Of a stretch of DNA of 64,000 nt, positions 29,405 through 37,282 are shown piece after piece (within the stretch, counting starts at the first letter, position 1; each line of letters opens with the position of its first letter). The stretch spans positions 496,001 to 560,000 of the forward strand of contig NZ_FSRI01000001.1 of the NCBI RefSeq assembly GCF_900141775.1, in the 5' to 3' direction. Below the pieces are notes generated by a model, which was given only the letters and a program-made list of their open reading frames with translations, did not search any database and had not been told where the DNA came from. This DNA comes from Salinivibrio sp. ES.052. Lineage in GTDB: Bacteria; Pseudomonadota; Gammaproteobacteria; Enterobacterales; Vibrionaceae. The position numbers and the translations under genes were made by a program.

Positions 29405-29815
29405 ATGAACAAACGTAAACAACAGGGTTTTACCCTCATCGAGCTACTTGTGGTACTCGTGTTGATTTCATTACTGGCCGGCCTCGTTGGCCCCAAACTG
29501 TTTAACCAAGTGGGCTCATCCAAAACCAAAGTGGCGGGCGCGCAAATTGAGCTACTATCATCGGCACTGAAAACCTATCGTCTCGACATGGGCCAATACC
29601 CGTCTACTGAGCAAGGCCTAAACGCGTTAATGGACAACCCCGGCGACAGCGCCATGTGGAACGGCCCCTACTTAGCCAAAGACTTACCGCTTGACCCGTG
29701 GAACCAGCCTTATCATTACAAACTCAAGCCCAACTATGAGTTTGCGCTGTACACCCTAGGCCGTGATAACCAAGAAGGCGGTGAGGGCGAAGATCAAGAC
29801 GTAGGCGTGAAGTAA
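29405..29815 (+). CDS. gspG: Major pseudopilin GspG
   Basis: Main subunit of the T2SS pseudopilus. 136 residues. A short basic leader ends in QQG, cut before FTLIELLVVL with Glu5 present. The C-terminal part has the calcium-binding loop around LGRDNQEGGEGEDQD, typical of GspG. AGAGGA precedes the ATG. The prepilin peptidase that must process it is not in the window. Confidence 0.96.
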   Translation: MNKRKQQGFTLIELLVVLVLISLLAGLVGPKLFNQVGSSKTKVAGAQIELLSSALKTYRLDMGQYPSTEQGLNALMDNPGDSAMWNGPYLAKDLPLDPWNQPYHYKLKPNYEFALYTLGRDNQEGGEGEDQDVGVK

Positions 29816-30246
29816 TGCGCGCACGCGAGTGCCACCCCCCACACACCGCGCGGCTATCGCGCGGTTTTACCATGGTAGAGATGTTAGTCGTGATTGCCCT
29901 GATGGCGGCGGTATCGACCATGGTGGTGCCGAACATGTGGGGGCAATATCAGCGCTTTCAGCAAACCGAGCAAATCGAGCGCTTTTGGCAAGCCATTAAC
30001 CAGCGCACCAGCGAAGTCCGCAACCAAGGAACCACGTTAATTGTTGATGCGGAGCAACCTGAATGGCAAGCTTTAGCCGCCAAACATCAACTGACACTAG
30101 TCGCCAGTGATCGGATCATTATTCGCAGTGATGGTTTTATCAAAGGTGGCGCGTTAAACCTGGCCATTAAAAATGACCAAAAAGATAAATGGACGCTACG
30201 TGTCAGCACCCCCGATGGAGACGTTAACATTGTACCTCGCCGCTAA
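29815..30246 (+). CDS. gspH: Minor pseudopilin GspH
   Basis: 143 residues with a 16-17 residue leader ending SRG before FTMVEMLVVIALM, so Glu5 is kept. The remainder is a small soluble domain. The start ATG overlaps the gspG stop by one base. Assignment as GspH rests on position between G and I and on size. Confidence 0.85.
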   Translation: MRARECHPPHTARLSRGFTMVEMLVVIALMAAVSTMVVPNMWGQYQRFQQTEQIERFWQAINQRTSEVRNQGTTLIVDAEQPEWQALAAKHQLTLVASDRIIIRSDGFIKGGALNLAIKNDQKDKWTLRVSTPDGDVNIVPRR

Positions 30247-30637
30247 CAAAACGCGTCAATCCCGCGGCTTTACCCTGATTGAAGTGGTGGTTGCTCTCGC
30301 TATTCTTACCGCTGGCTTCAGTGTGATCTTTAAGCTGTTTCAGCAATCGGGGATCACCGCCACCCGTGTGGTCGCGACCCAACAGCAAGTCAATGCAGAG
30401 CAATCAGTATTCAGTGCGCTTAAAGCCATCAACCCGGCTGAAACCAGTAGCGGACGAGATCAAGCGGGCGATGTCAGCTATCAATGGCAATCAAACCCCA
30501 TATCACCATTACTACAAACAAGAAGCAGTGATGGTACAAGCCCTTATTATGTGCAGCTCTATAAGGTCACGGTAGAGTATCAGCTCAATAACCAAACGAA
30601 TGCGTTTTCTTTTGAGCAACTTGGCTGGAGTGAATAA
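30215..30637 (+). CDS. gspI: Minor pseudopilin GspI
   Basis: Prepilin-like protein with SRG followed by FTLIEVVVALAILTAGF, the typical GspI opening. About 140 residues. Start is uncertain: ATG 30215 inside gspH gives an 18-residue leader, while TTG 30230 has GGAG nine bases upstream and gives a 13-residue leader. Overlaps the end of gspH, so translation is coupled. Confidence 0.85.
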   Translation: METLTLYLAANKTRQSRGFTLIEVVVALAILTAGFSVIFKLFQQSGITATRVVATQQQVNAEQSVFSALKAINPAETSSGRDQAGDVSYQWQSNPISPLLQTRSSDGTSPYYVQLYKVTVEYQLNNQTNAFSFEQLGWSE

Positions 30638-30653
30638 TGAGGGGAGCAGTAAG

Positions 30654-31361
30654 ATGAAAAAAAATAACAACGCGGCGCTTGGATTCACCCTAATTGAAGT
30701 ACTTATCGCGCTTGCTGTTTTTTCATCAGTGATTTCCCTCGTGATGTTTGGGCTGGATCAAGGTCGGTTACAATGGTCCAAATCGACGGAGAGGGCAAAT
30801 ACCTACCAAGAGTTGCAATTGAGAAAGCAATGGCTTAGCCAGCTTTTTAATCAAGCAAATGCAAGTATGTTCAAGCAAGGTTACGGGAGTGAAACAGCAT
30901 TCTTTTATGGCGATCAAAAAAGAGTCAAGTTTCTAAGCAACGCCCCCATCATAGATGGCCCAGGATCCTATGCGACTGTTGAACTCACAGTTGAAGAGAA
31001 AGATAACCAAAAGGCATTATTATTTCAGCAGTGGGCTTACACAGACCCGTATCTCACGCAAACAGCGGAGGCGCAATCATCACAAAGCTTGGTATTGTTA
31101 GATAATATCAGCGATGTTCAGTGGCAGTATTACCTTTCAGCACGCACTGAGCCAACATCGATGGAAATTCGATTTGGTGGCTTTAGGTCACGCCCTGAAG
31201 GGTTTTGGAGTGATCAGCCATATGACGCTGATTATGAACAAGTTATTCCCCCTATGGTTCGTTTGAGTTTTCGCTGGCAGGGGAGCGCCTATCAATGGCA
31301 GTTTTATTTGCCAATGAAATCAGAAGCATACAACCAGGGTGATAGTCTAGAGGTAAAATGA
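30654..31361 (+). CDS. gspJ: Minor pseudopilin GspJ
   Basis: 235 residues with a leader ending ALG before FTLIEVLIALAVFSSV and a C-terminal soluble domain with the LSFRWQG-like final strand. ATG 30654 has AGGGGAG upstream; the open frame extends back into gspI but without a site. Ends in ATGA overlap with gspK. Part of the pseudopilus tip complex I-J-K. Confidence 0.88.
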   Translation: MKKNNNAALGFTLIEVLIALAVFSSVISLVMFGLDQGRLQWSKSTERANTYQELQLRKQWLSQLFNQANASMFKQGYGSETAFFYGDQKRVKFLSNAPIIDGPGSYATVELTVEEKDNQKALLFQQWAYTDPYLTQTAEAQSSQSLVLLDNISDVQWQYYLSARTEPTSMEIRFGGFRSRPEGFWSDQPYDADYEQVIPPMVRLSFRWQGSAYQWQFYLPMKSEAYNQGDSLEVK

Positions 31362-32287
31362 GTATTACGTTCAAGAAACAGAGAGGCGTAGTGTTACCCC
31401 TGACATTGATTATTCTTGCTGTCCTTACTGCGATGGCGAGTATTGTTATCCTGCGCAGTGATCGGAGTATCGAGCAAGCAACATATGTCCGAGACAAGTG
31501 GCATGCTCGCCTAGATATTCATAATGCGGAACAGCGTCTTTTCTTTGCTATGTATGGTGGCGAAAGCCAATCTGGCGGTTTCCAATTGGGCGAGACACTG
31601 TTACGCACTGATAGCGCACCAACAAGATTGTCAAATAACGTTTGGGTCTCATTGCAAGATGCAGACGGATTGGTCGGCCTAACTTTTGTAGATAAAGATC
31701 GGCTCTCAAAAGTTATGAGGCATTTTTATCCTGAGCCCCAGGCGAGCAACATTGTTAGCCGCATCATCGCTTGGCAGAGTACAACAGGGACGACGCTAAC
31801 AGCAACTGAGGGGCCAGAGCCACGCTATGATCTGTTTCGTAGTCTTGACGAGCTGATGCTTATACCCGGTATTAGCGCAGAGGACTTTAATGGATCCTGG
31901 ACGATGAAAGGCGAGAACCGACTCACTAACTGCTGCCAATTTGGCCTGAGAGATCTCGTGTCCATTCGCGCCCGAACCAGCCCGAATTTAATCGCGATGC
32001 CGCATGTGTTACTAAAGATTTTATATGGACTCAATGATGCAACGCTCGCGCGATTATCGCGCCTAAAGCGTGATGCAAACTGGCGAGGGGTGGCTTCATC
32101 ATTGCGAAATATGGGAGTCCCGTTTACGTCCGACAGCCAGTTCCCAGGTAAAGAATACATTGTTAGATATCAGTCTGGCGATATTCGGGCGAGAGGTCGT
32201 TATGAAATTCTGCCTTATCAGTTTCCGCCCAAGCGCATGACGTGGTACTTTCCCGATCAGTATCGCTATTTTGACTCTCGAGATTAA
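31358..32287 (+). CDS. gspK: Minor pseudopilin GspK
   Basis: 309 residues. The leader ends QRG before VVLPLTLIILAVLTAM. As expected for GspK, Glu5 is missing, which suits a tip position. The T2SSK helical region (about 95-250) follows, containing SLDELMLIPGISAEDF (helix-hairpin-helix-like). It caps the pseudopilus with GspI and GspJ and may help choose substrate. Confidence 0.92.
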   Translation: MSITFKKQRGVVLPLTLIILAVLTAMASIVILRSDRSIEQATYVRDKWHARLDIHNAEQRLFFAMYGGESQSGGFQLGETLLRTDSAPTRLSNNVWVSLQDADGLVGLTFVDKDRLSKVMRHFYPEPQASNIVSRIIAWQSTTGTTLTATEGPEPRYDLFRSLDELMLIPGISAEDFNGSWTMKGENRLTNCCQFGLRDLVSIRARTSPNLIAMPHVLLKILYGLNDATLARLSRLKRDANWRGVASSLRNMGVPFTSDSQFPGKEYIVRYQSGDIRARGRYEILPYQFPPKRMTWYFPDQYRYFDSRD

Positions 32288-32300
32288 TAGGCAGTAACAG

Positions 32301-33431
32301 GTGATTAAGCAACTACAAAAACAGTGGCTAGTATGGCCAGCGTGTTATCGTGAAGACAATCCAAGTTTAAAAAAGGCTGGGCGCTTCGACAAAGTGATTG
32401 GGCTCGTTCCCCAGCAACTTTGTCTCTTCAAAACATTCTACTATCAATGCGATCTTGTTGCTCACAACGAGTTAAAAGATTGTGTGAAAAATGAAATAGA
32501 GCAACTCGTTGACTGGAAACAGGTCGCTTTACACTTTTGGACAACCAAGCGTGATGAGCAATGGCTGGTATCCGTATGGTTTTGGGATGCCGATAGCATC
32601 ACTTTCACTGATAGCGTGACTCACATTGTGCCTGCGCTAGCTTACTACTTGGCATGTACCTCAGCAGACAGAGGAACGCTGATATACCAAGAACGTGCGA
32701 TCGACAATACGGGTAAAAGCGACCAGGTGTCTTGGGGAGTTGTATGGCAATCGCCGCAGTGTCTTGAACAGCTTTATCCGCTTAGTTCCCCGCTTCATTA
32801 TAGAAGAATAGAGACGCAACTGGCAGCGCAGGACGAACGAGTGTTTAGTAACGCAGATCCGGATAGCTGCGTCGTTATCAAAAACAAACCGTTAGTGCCG
32901 TTTAATCAAACACCGCGCGCCGCTGTGTTGGCACAAGGTAAGTGCGGCAACCAGTTCGACATCGATAACCCATGGCGTTACTGGAAAACAATAGTTATGT
33001 TCTGCGTCTTGCTAGCGGCATATTTGAGCGCCGATGGGGCACTGATCAATTACCAGCTAAACCAAGCTGACCAACGAGTGAGTCAATTGGCACGTGACAC
33101 TACGCAGCTTCAAACCCATCGCGCTAAAGCGCTAGAGCAACAAAAACTTCTGAAAGAGTACAACCAAGCACGAGAGAGGCAGCAACTCGTGGCACGTATT
33201 ATGAACAAACTCGCGAACAATCTAAGTAAAGACGTGATTATCGAACGTTTTACATACCAAAATAAAAAAATTGTTTTGAAAGGCTCGATTGAGGACACGC
33301 TTGGCTTATTAGAGTCTATTTCAAATATTGATGAGGTAACAAGTGCGCGTTTATTGGGTGAGGTAACGCAAACTGAAGCCGGTCGTCAGGAGTTTCAGGC
33401 GGAACTGCAAGTGAAGGAGGCTGGTTCATGA
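32301..33431 (+). CDS. gspL: GspL-like assembly protein
   Basis: 376 residues: a cytoplasmic N-terminal domain (1-230) of weak similarity to the actin-like GspL/PilM fold, one membrane helix (about 230-250), a coiled coil (about 255-305) and a small periplasmic ferredoxin-like domain, as in GspL/PilN. Recognised mainly by architecture and by place after gspK. GTG 32301 is preceded by CAGGT-like bases only. ATGA overlap with the next gene. Confidence 0.78.
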   Translation: MIKQLQKQWLVWPACYREDNPSLKKAGRFDKVIGLVPQQLCLFKTFYYQCDLVAHNELKDCVKNEIEQLVDWKQVALHFWTTKRDEQWLVSVWFWDADSITFTDSVTHIVPALAYYLACTSADRGTLIYQERAIDNTGKSDQVSWGVVWQSPQCLEQLYPLSSPLHYRRIETQLAAQDERVFSNADPDSCVVIKNKPLVPFNQTPRAAVLAQGKCGNQFDIDNPWRYWKTIVMFCVLLAAYLSADGALINYQLNQADQRVSQLARDTTQLQTHRAKALEQQKLLKEYNQARERQQLVARIMNKLANNLSKDVIIERFTYQNKKIVLKGSIEDTLGLLESISNIDEVTSARLLGEVTQTEAGRQEFQAELQVKEAGS

Positions 33432-34054
33432 TTGATGTTATTCAACAAAAATGGCAAGGATCCTCGTTGAAAGAGGAGCTTTCAAGTCCACTTGTACAAT
33501 GGGTGAGCTTGCTTTGTGTGCTTGTTATTATAGGTCTTGCTATCATAGACCCTTATTTGCAATGGCGTGCGGGCGTTGATCAACGCCTCGATCAAAAGCA
33601 GCTTCAACTCGGCAAGTTGCAAACGCTCAAAGCCAACGAGAGTGCCATTCAACAATGGATTCAAAAAATGGATGCAGCGTTTGCCCAGGCACAGCAAGGG
33701 CTGATTGATGAACGCACCAATGGGCGTGCGATATCTAATCAAGTAAACGCATTCGAGGACGTATATCGTCCTTTGGGCCTAAAATTCACAGGGCGACGTT
33801 TTGCTGAACCCGTAATGACTCCTTGGTTAGGAGAGAATGTGCAGTCAAACTGGCGGCTTCAAGGAAGCAGTGACGACATCCTCTATCTGCTAACACGATT
33901 GGCCAACCAACCAAAAATCATGGAACCAGTTTTTGTGGAAATCAAACAAGTTAATGCCTCTAGACGTAGTAAAGAGAAAACGTACGAGATAGCGATTAAT
34001 TTGCGAGGGTATAGAAAAATGGTGCTGTCCCAGCTAAAAGCGAGGTCGCAATGA
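33428..34054 (+). CDS. gspM: GspM-like assembly protein
   Basis: 208 residues with one membrane helix (about 26-45), a coiled coil (50-95) and a periplasmic ferredoxin-like domain, the PilO/GspM layout. It partners GspL in the inner-membrane platform. ATGA overlaps at both ends show tight translational coupling. Named by architecture and position. Confidence 0.78.
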   Translation: MIDVIQQKWQGSSLKEELSSPLVQWVSLLCVLVIIGLAIIDPYLQWRAGVDQRLDQKQLQLGKLQTLKANESAIQQWIQKMDAAFAQAQQGLIDERTNGRAISNQVNAFEDVYRPLGLKFTGRRFAEPVMTPWLGENVQSNWRLQGSSDDILYLLTRLANQPKIMEPVFVEIKQVNASRRSKEKTYEIAINLRGYRKMVLSQLKARSQ

Positions 34055-34557
34055 AACTGGGTAAGGCATGGAGCAGCGAACACAAGCTTCTAGCAATGGC
34101 ATGTGGCTTAGCAATGGTGGGGCTAGTGCTTACATATTGGCAGATACATTCTTTGTCTATAGCTGATACAAGCAAGACTGCTTTTAACTCACCGAAAGGG
34201 TATGAATTTATTGAGGTCGCTCCCCCTCCGGGAAACATCTTCATTGAAGGGCGAAGGATTGCGTCGCGTGATAAAAACAAAGACGAAGAAGCACGCCCGC
34301 CTAAAGAAGCGACTACCAGTGACTTCGTGCTAGCCAGTATTATTGAGCGAGGTCACAAGAGCATCGCTATATTCATTGCAGACAACAAACGCATCAGCTT
34401 ATCTCCAGGACAGCAAGATCCCTTGATCGGTAAATTAATCCTATTGAGAGGAAACCAAGCGACAACAAGTTTGGCTGATGGCACTGAAAAACAGTGGAAA
34501 CTGTTTCCTATTTCCAACCCAGGCAAACCAAATAAAGAGGAAACCCCATCATCATGA
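34051..34557 (+). CDS. Small GspC/PilP-like inner-membrane protein
   Basis: 168 residues with one N-terminal membrane helix (about 13-31), a charged linker with proline, and a short C-terminal beta-domain (about 95-160: FVLASIIERGHKSIAIFI, ISLSPGQQ, LLRGNQATTSL). That domain has the look of the homology region of GspC or of PilP, which contacts the secretin. It is much shorter than ordinary GspC and has no PDZ domain. It sits immediately before the secretin with an ATGA overlap, the PilP position. Function as the platform-to-secretin connector is inference. Confidence 0.68.
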   Translation: MKLGKAWSSEHKLLAMACGLAMVGLVLTYWQIHSLSIADTSKTAFNSPKGYEFIEVAPPPGNIFIEGRRIASRDKNKDEEARPPKEATTSDFVLASIIERGHKSIAIFIADNKRISLSPGQQDPLIGKLILLRGNQATTSLADGTEKQWKLFPISNPGKPNKEETPSS

Positions 34558-36677
34558 GTGGTGTAAAACGTAAAATAATCAGGTGTCGTTCGTTAGCCAC
34601 AGCATTGGTCCTTGCATCGATGCTGGTGGGGTGTGCGAACTTCAAACCCCTACCACCCAACACATACGCAACGCCGCCTAATGGCAGTCAAACCAACGAA
34701 ACCACCATTGTAGGAAAAAACAATGAGGCAGCAGAGGGACAACCGTTAAAGCCTGGGCAGTATGTACGGTTTGACGAAAGCATTCGTAGTGCGCCTTTAC
34801 TACATGCAGCAAAAACAAACACAGCCGTTGATAAAGCGCTAGGGTTGCCCAATGAGCCAGTAAAGCTAAACGCGGATGAACTTCCTGTTAACCACTTTAT
34901 TAACTTAGCGCTCGGTGACGTACTGGGTGTGAATTATATCGTCGATAATGATCTTTCGGAAAATACTTCGCCAATCACATTACGAGTGAACAAGTCCGTC
35001 ACGCCCGTAAGAATGCTTGGGCTAGTAGAAGAAGTGCTTCAAGTGAATGGCATTGCGTTGGTGCGTGAAGATGATCTTATAAAGGTCATTCCTGCCGCTA
35101 AAACGGATAACCAAACCCCTGAACTGTTGAATCAGTCAGTCGAACCAATGCTGCGATACGGCAAAGTCGCGCAAATTATGCCAATTTACTATTTGTCAAT
35201 TAATCAAGCCTCATCAATGGTCTCCAAACTGCTGCGAGAAGGCAGTGGTGGTACTGTATTAGTACAAACCCACCTCAACTCGTTGATGGTGGTAGCACAA
35301 CAAAAAGAGATCAAGCGCGTAGAAAACTTATTAGCTAAACTAGACGTGCCGAGCAAGTCAGCCAGTCATATGGCATTAGCAACGCCCCGATACAAAACCG
35401 CCTCGGAGCTCTCGAAATCTCTGAAAGCGGCCTTAGACGCAGCCTCGATTCCAACCTCGATAGGACGAGGCACTCACGGCGTGATTTTGACGCCAGTAAA
35501 CAGTGAACAGCTACTCATCTCGTCAAGTACAAAAGCGTGGTTGCGAGTTGCTCAGGAATGGCTGAAGCGGCTTGATATCCCAGAAAAAATAGAGGGTAAA
35601 AACGGTGTCTATGCCTATTACATGAAAAATACCAAAGCGTCAGATGCGTGGAATGTCGTCTCGACGATATTCGGCGGGAAAGAGGCGAAAAACGGCAATA
35701 CCCAAAAAGCGGCACAACAAAATATAGTGGAGTCGGCCAGCGGCAATGGGGTGACACCAGGCAATGTCGGTTTTCAGCGTTTAGGAAGCAATACCGCGGG
35801 TGCCATGAGTGTGGTAGACAAAAACTTTCGGGTTGTTATTGATAATAAGCGGAATGCGATTATTTTCCAAGGTCAATATACGGACTATCAGCGCCTCATT
35901 GAACTACTTAAATTTGTTGATCAGCGCCCGCGCCAGGTACTACTCCAAGCGACGGTTGCCGAGGTAAAAGTAGAGGATGGCTACTCATTTGGCACCGAGT
36001 TTAACACCGATCAAGGTGATGTCACCGGCGGGACCAATGGCCTAATCCAAACCGCGGGCAATCTTACCTTAAACGGCGTGTTTGGTGACTTTACGGCGAA
36101 GTTCTCCGCGGCATTAGACTCCGGTAAGGCACAAGTGCTATCAAGCCCGCGCATTATTGCCATGGACCAACAGCCCGCGCGTATCAATATAGGCGAACAA
36201 ATTCAGGTAAAAACGGGTGAGGTGTCAGGGGGAGGAGATGACTCCACCGCCACCATTACCTACCAATATGTTGATGTTGGGATCACATTAGACATTACGC
36301 CAACGATCAACCAGAACGGCCTCGTAGAGCTCATTCTAAGCCAAGAAGTGAGTTCCCAAGGTGTAAAATCAGGGGATAGCATTCCGATTAACCGTCGCTC
36401 GCTGCAAACCCAGCTACTGGCTGACAGTGGTGACACGGTTTACATGGGGGGGCTTATTTCTAAAGACAATAATAGCTCCAAGAAAAAAGTGCCCTTACTA
36501 GGAGACATTCCCCTTCTAGGTGGTCTATTTAGCTACACTGAGGAATCACAAAACTCCACTGAGCTAGTATTATTGATCACACCTTATGTGATCAGTAGCC
36601 GAGATGAAGCGCAATTTTATACCAAAGAATTTAAATCACTCACGGGGTGGGAATTAGCACAAAGCCTACCGCAATAA
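34554..36677 (+). CDS. gspD: Type II secretion secretin GspD, lipoprotein type
   Basis: Outer-membrane gate of the T2SS. 707 residues: signal peptide with lipobox LVGC (Cys27), N0 domain (about 100-170), several N1-N3 repeats (170-460), then the secretin core (about 465-690) with VLSSPRIIAMDQQPARINIGEQI and the final VPLLGDIPLLGGLFSYTEE motif. A lipidated secretin, as in HxcQ, can reach the outer membrane without a separate pilotin, and none is seen. Ends 19 bases before a terminator. Confidence 0.95.
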   Translation: MSGVKRKIIRCRSLATALVLASMLVGCANFKPLPPNTYATPPNGSQTNETTIVGKNNEAAEGQPLKPGQYVRFDESIRSAPLLHAAKTNTAVDKALGLPNEPVKLNADELPVNHFINLALGDVLGVNYIVDNDLSENTSPITLRVNKSVTPVRMLGLVEEVLQVNGIALVREDDLIKVIPAAKTDNQTPELLNQSVEPMLRYGKVAQIMPIYYLSINQASSMVSKLLREGSGGTVLVQTHLNSLMVVAQQKEIKRVENLLAKLDVPSKSASHMALATPRYKTASELSKSLKAALDAASIPTSIGRGTHGVILTPVNSEQLLISSSTKAWLRVAQEWLKRLDIPEKIEGKNGVYAYYMKNTKASDAWNVVSTIFGGKEAKNGNTQKAAQQNIVESASGNGVTPGNVGFQRLGSNTAGAMSVVDKNFRVVIDNKRNAIIFQGQYTDYQRLIELLKFVDQRPRQVLLQATVAEVKVEDGYSFGTEFNTDQGDVTGGTNGLIQTAGNLTLNGVFGDFTAKFSAALDSGKAQVLSSPRIIAMDQQPARINIGEQIQVKTGEVSGGGDDSTATITYQYVDVGITLDITPTINQNGLVELILSQEVSSQGVKSGDSIPINRRSLQTQLLADSGDTVYMGGLISKDNNSSKKKVPLLGDIPLLGGLFSYTEESQNSTELVLLITPYVISSRDEAQFYTKEFKSLTGWELAQSLPQ

Positions 36678-36695
36678 GCACCCCTCTGCATATCT

Positions 36696-36728
36696 CGCCA
36701 CCTAGCATCCTATAGGTGGCGTTTTTTT
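36696..36728 (+). terminator. Rho-independent terminator after gspD
   Basis: A 9-base stem CGCCACCTA/TAGGTGGCG (36696-36704 and 36713-36721) is followed by seven T. It ends the gsp operon and separates it from the S-layer-like gene. Confidence 0.93.
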
Positions 36729-37051
36729 ATCCAATTTAAGCTGACAATTGTGTGACACTTATAGTATTTTGATGACACTCAACTGATGATTGATGAGTAA
36801 AAGTGTACAAAATCACGTCACTTAAACCTTTAGACTTAATTTCGTTTGAAAACGGGATGTTTATCACGAGGGAATACCTTTAAAATATTAAAAAAATAAA
36901 GAAAAACACTTTAAAAACAGATGCTTGTATTGTTTCTGTCTGAGCGTTATTTGTGGTAAATAATCCAGTTTTTACTCTTTAAGTGTGAGCGATGTCTCAT
37001 TTATGCTGTGACAGATGTCTAACCTTTCGTTTTACGTATGGCTATTTCTCA
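36729..37051. other. AT-rich gene-free upstream region of the S-layer-like gene
   Basis: About 320 bases with no credible coding frame, rich in A and T runs (for example near 36875-36915). It may carry regulator sites or upstream promoter elements for the strongly expressed gene that follows. No specific site could be named. Confidence 0.45.
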
Positions 37052-37079
37052 TTGACTTAACAGCGATTATTAATAAGAA
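37052..37079 (+). promoter_or_regulatory. Probable strong sigma-70 promoter for the S-layer-like gene
   Basis: TTGACT (37052-37057) lies 16 bases before TAAGAA (37074-37079) in AT-rich DNA. It would start the transcript near 37086, giving a leader of nearly 200 bases. Confidence 0.5.
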
Positions 37080-37082
37080 TTG

Positions 37083-37107
37083 AGTCGCGCACTTCGGAGC
37101 GCGGACT
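37083..37107 (+). promoter_or_regulatory. 5'-end hairpin of the leader RNA
   Basis: AGTCGCGC and GCGCGGACT pair with one bulge around an inner C(TTCG)G tetraloop. If the promoter at 37052 is right, this stable hairpin stands at or next to the 5' end, a position known to protect long-lived messages such as ompA. Two more small hairpins follow: GGTGC/GCACC, about 37192-37213, and CTCTC/GAGAG, about 37229-37242. Confidence 0.5.
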
Positions 37108-37282
37108 AAAACGTAACGCAACGCTAACCAAGGCTTGAAAAAGTGGCGCAGTGTGCTTAACTGTGTGCAAGGCTTGAAATAGCAAGCGGTAGGTGCGACG
37201 GAAAGTGCACCGGAGTTGATCAAATGGCTCTCTGTCGAGAGTCAGATTTATAAAATGGATCCAACTAAAGGATATAACTAAC

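Noticed and set aside
37186-37192. GCGGTAG in the leader of the S-layer-like gene
   Set aside because: Only seven bases of the ops core match and the following bases differ, so RfaH recruitment is not supported.
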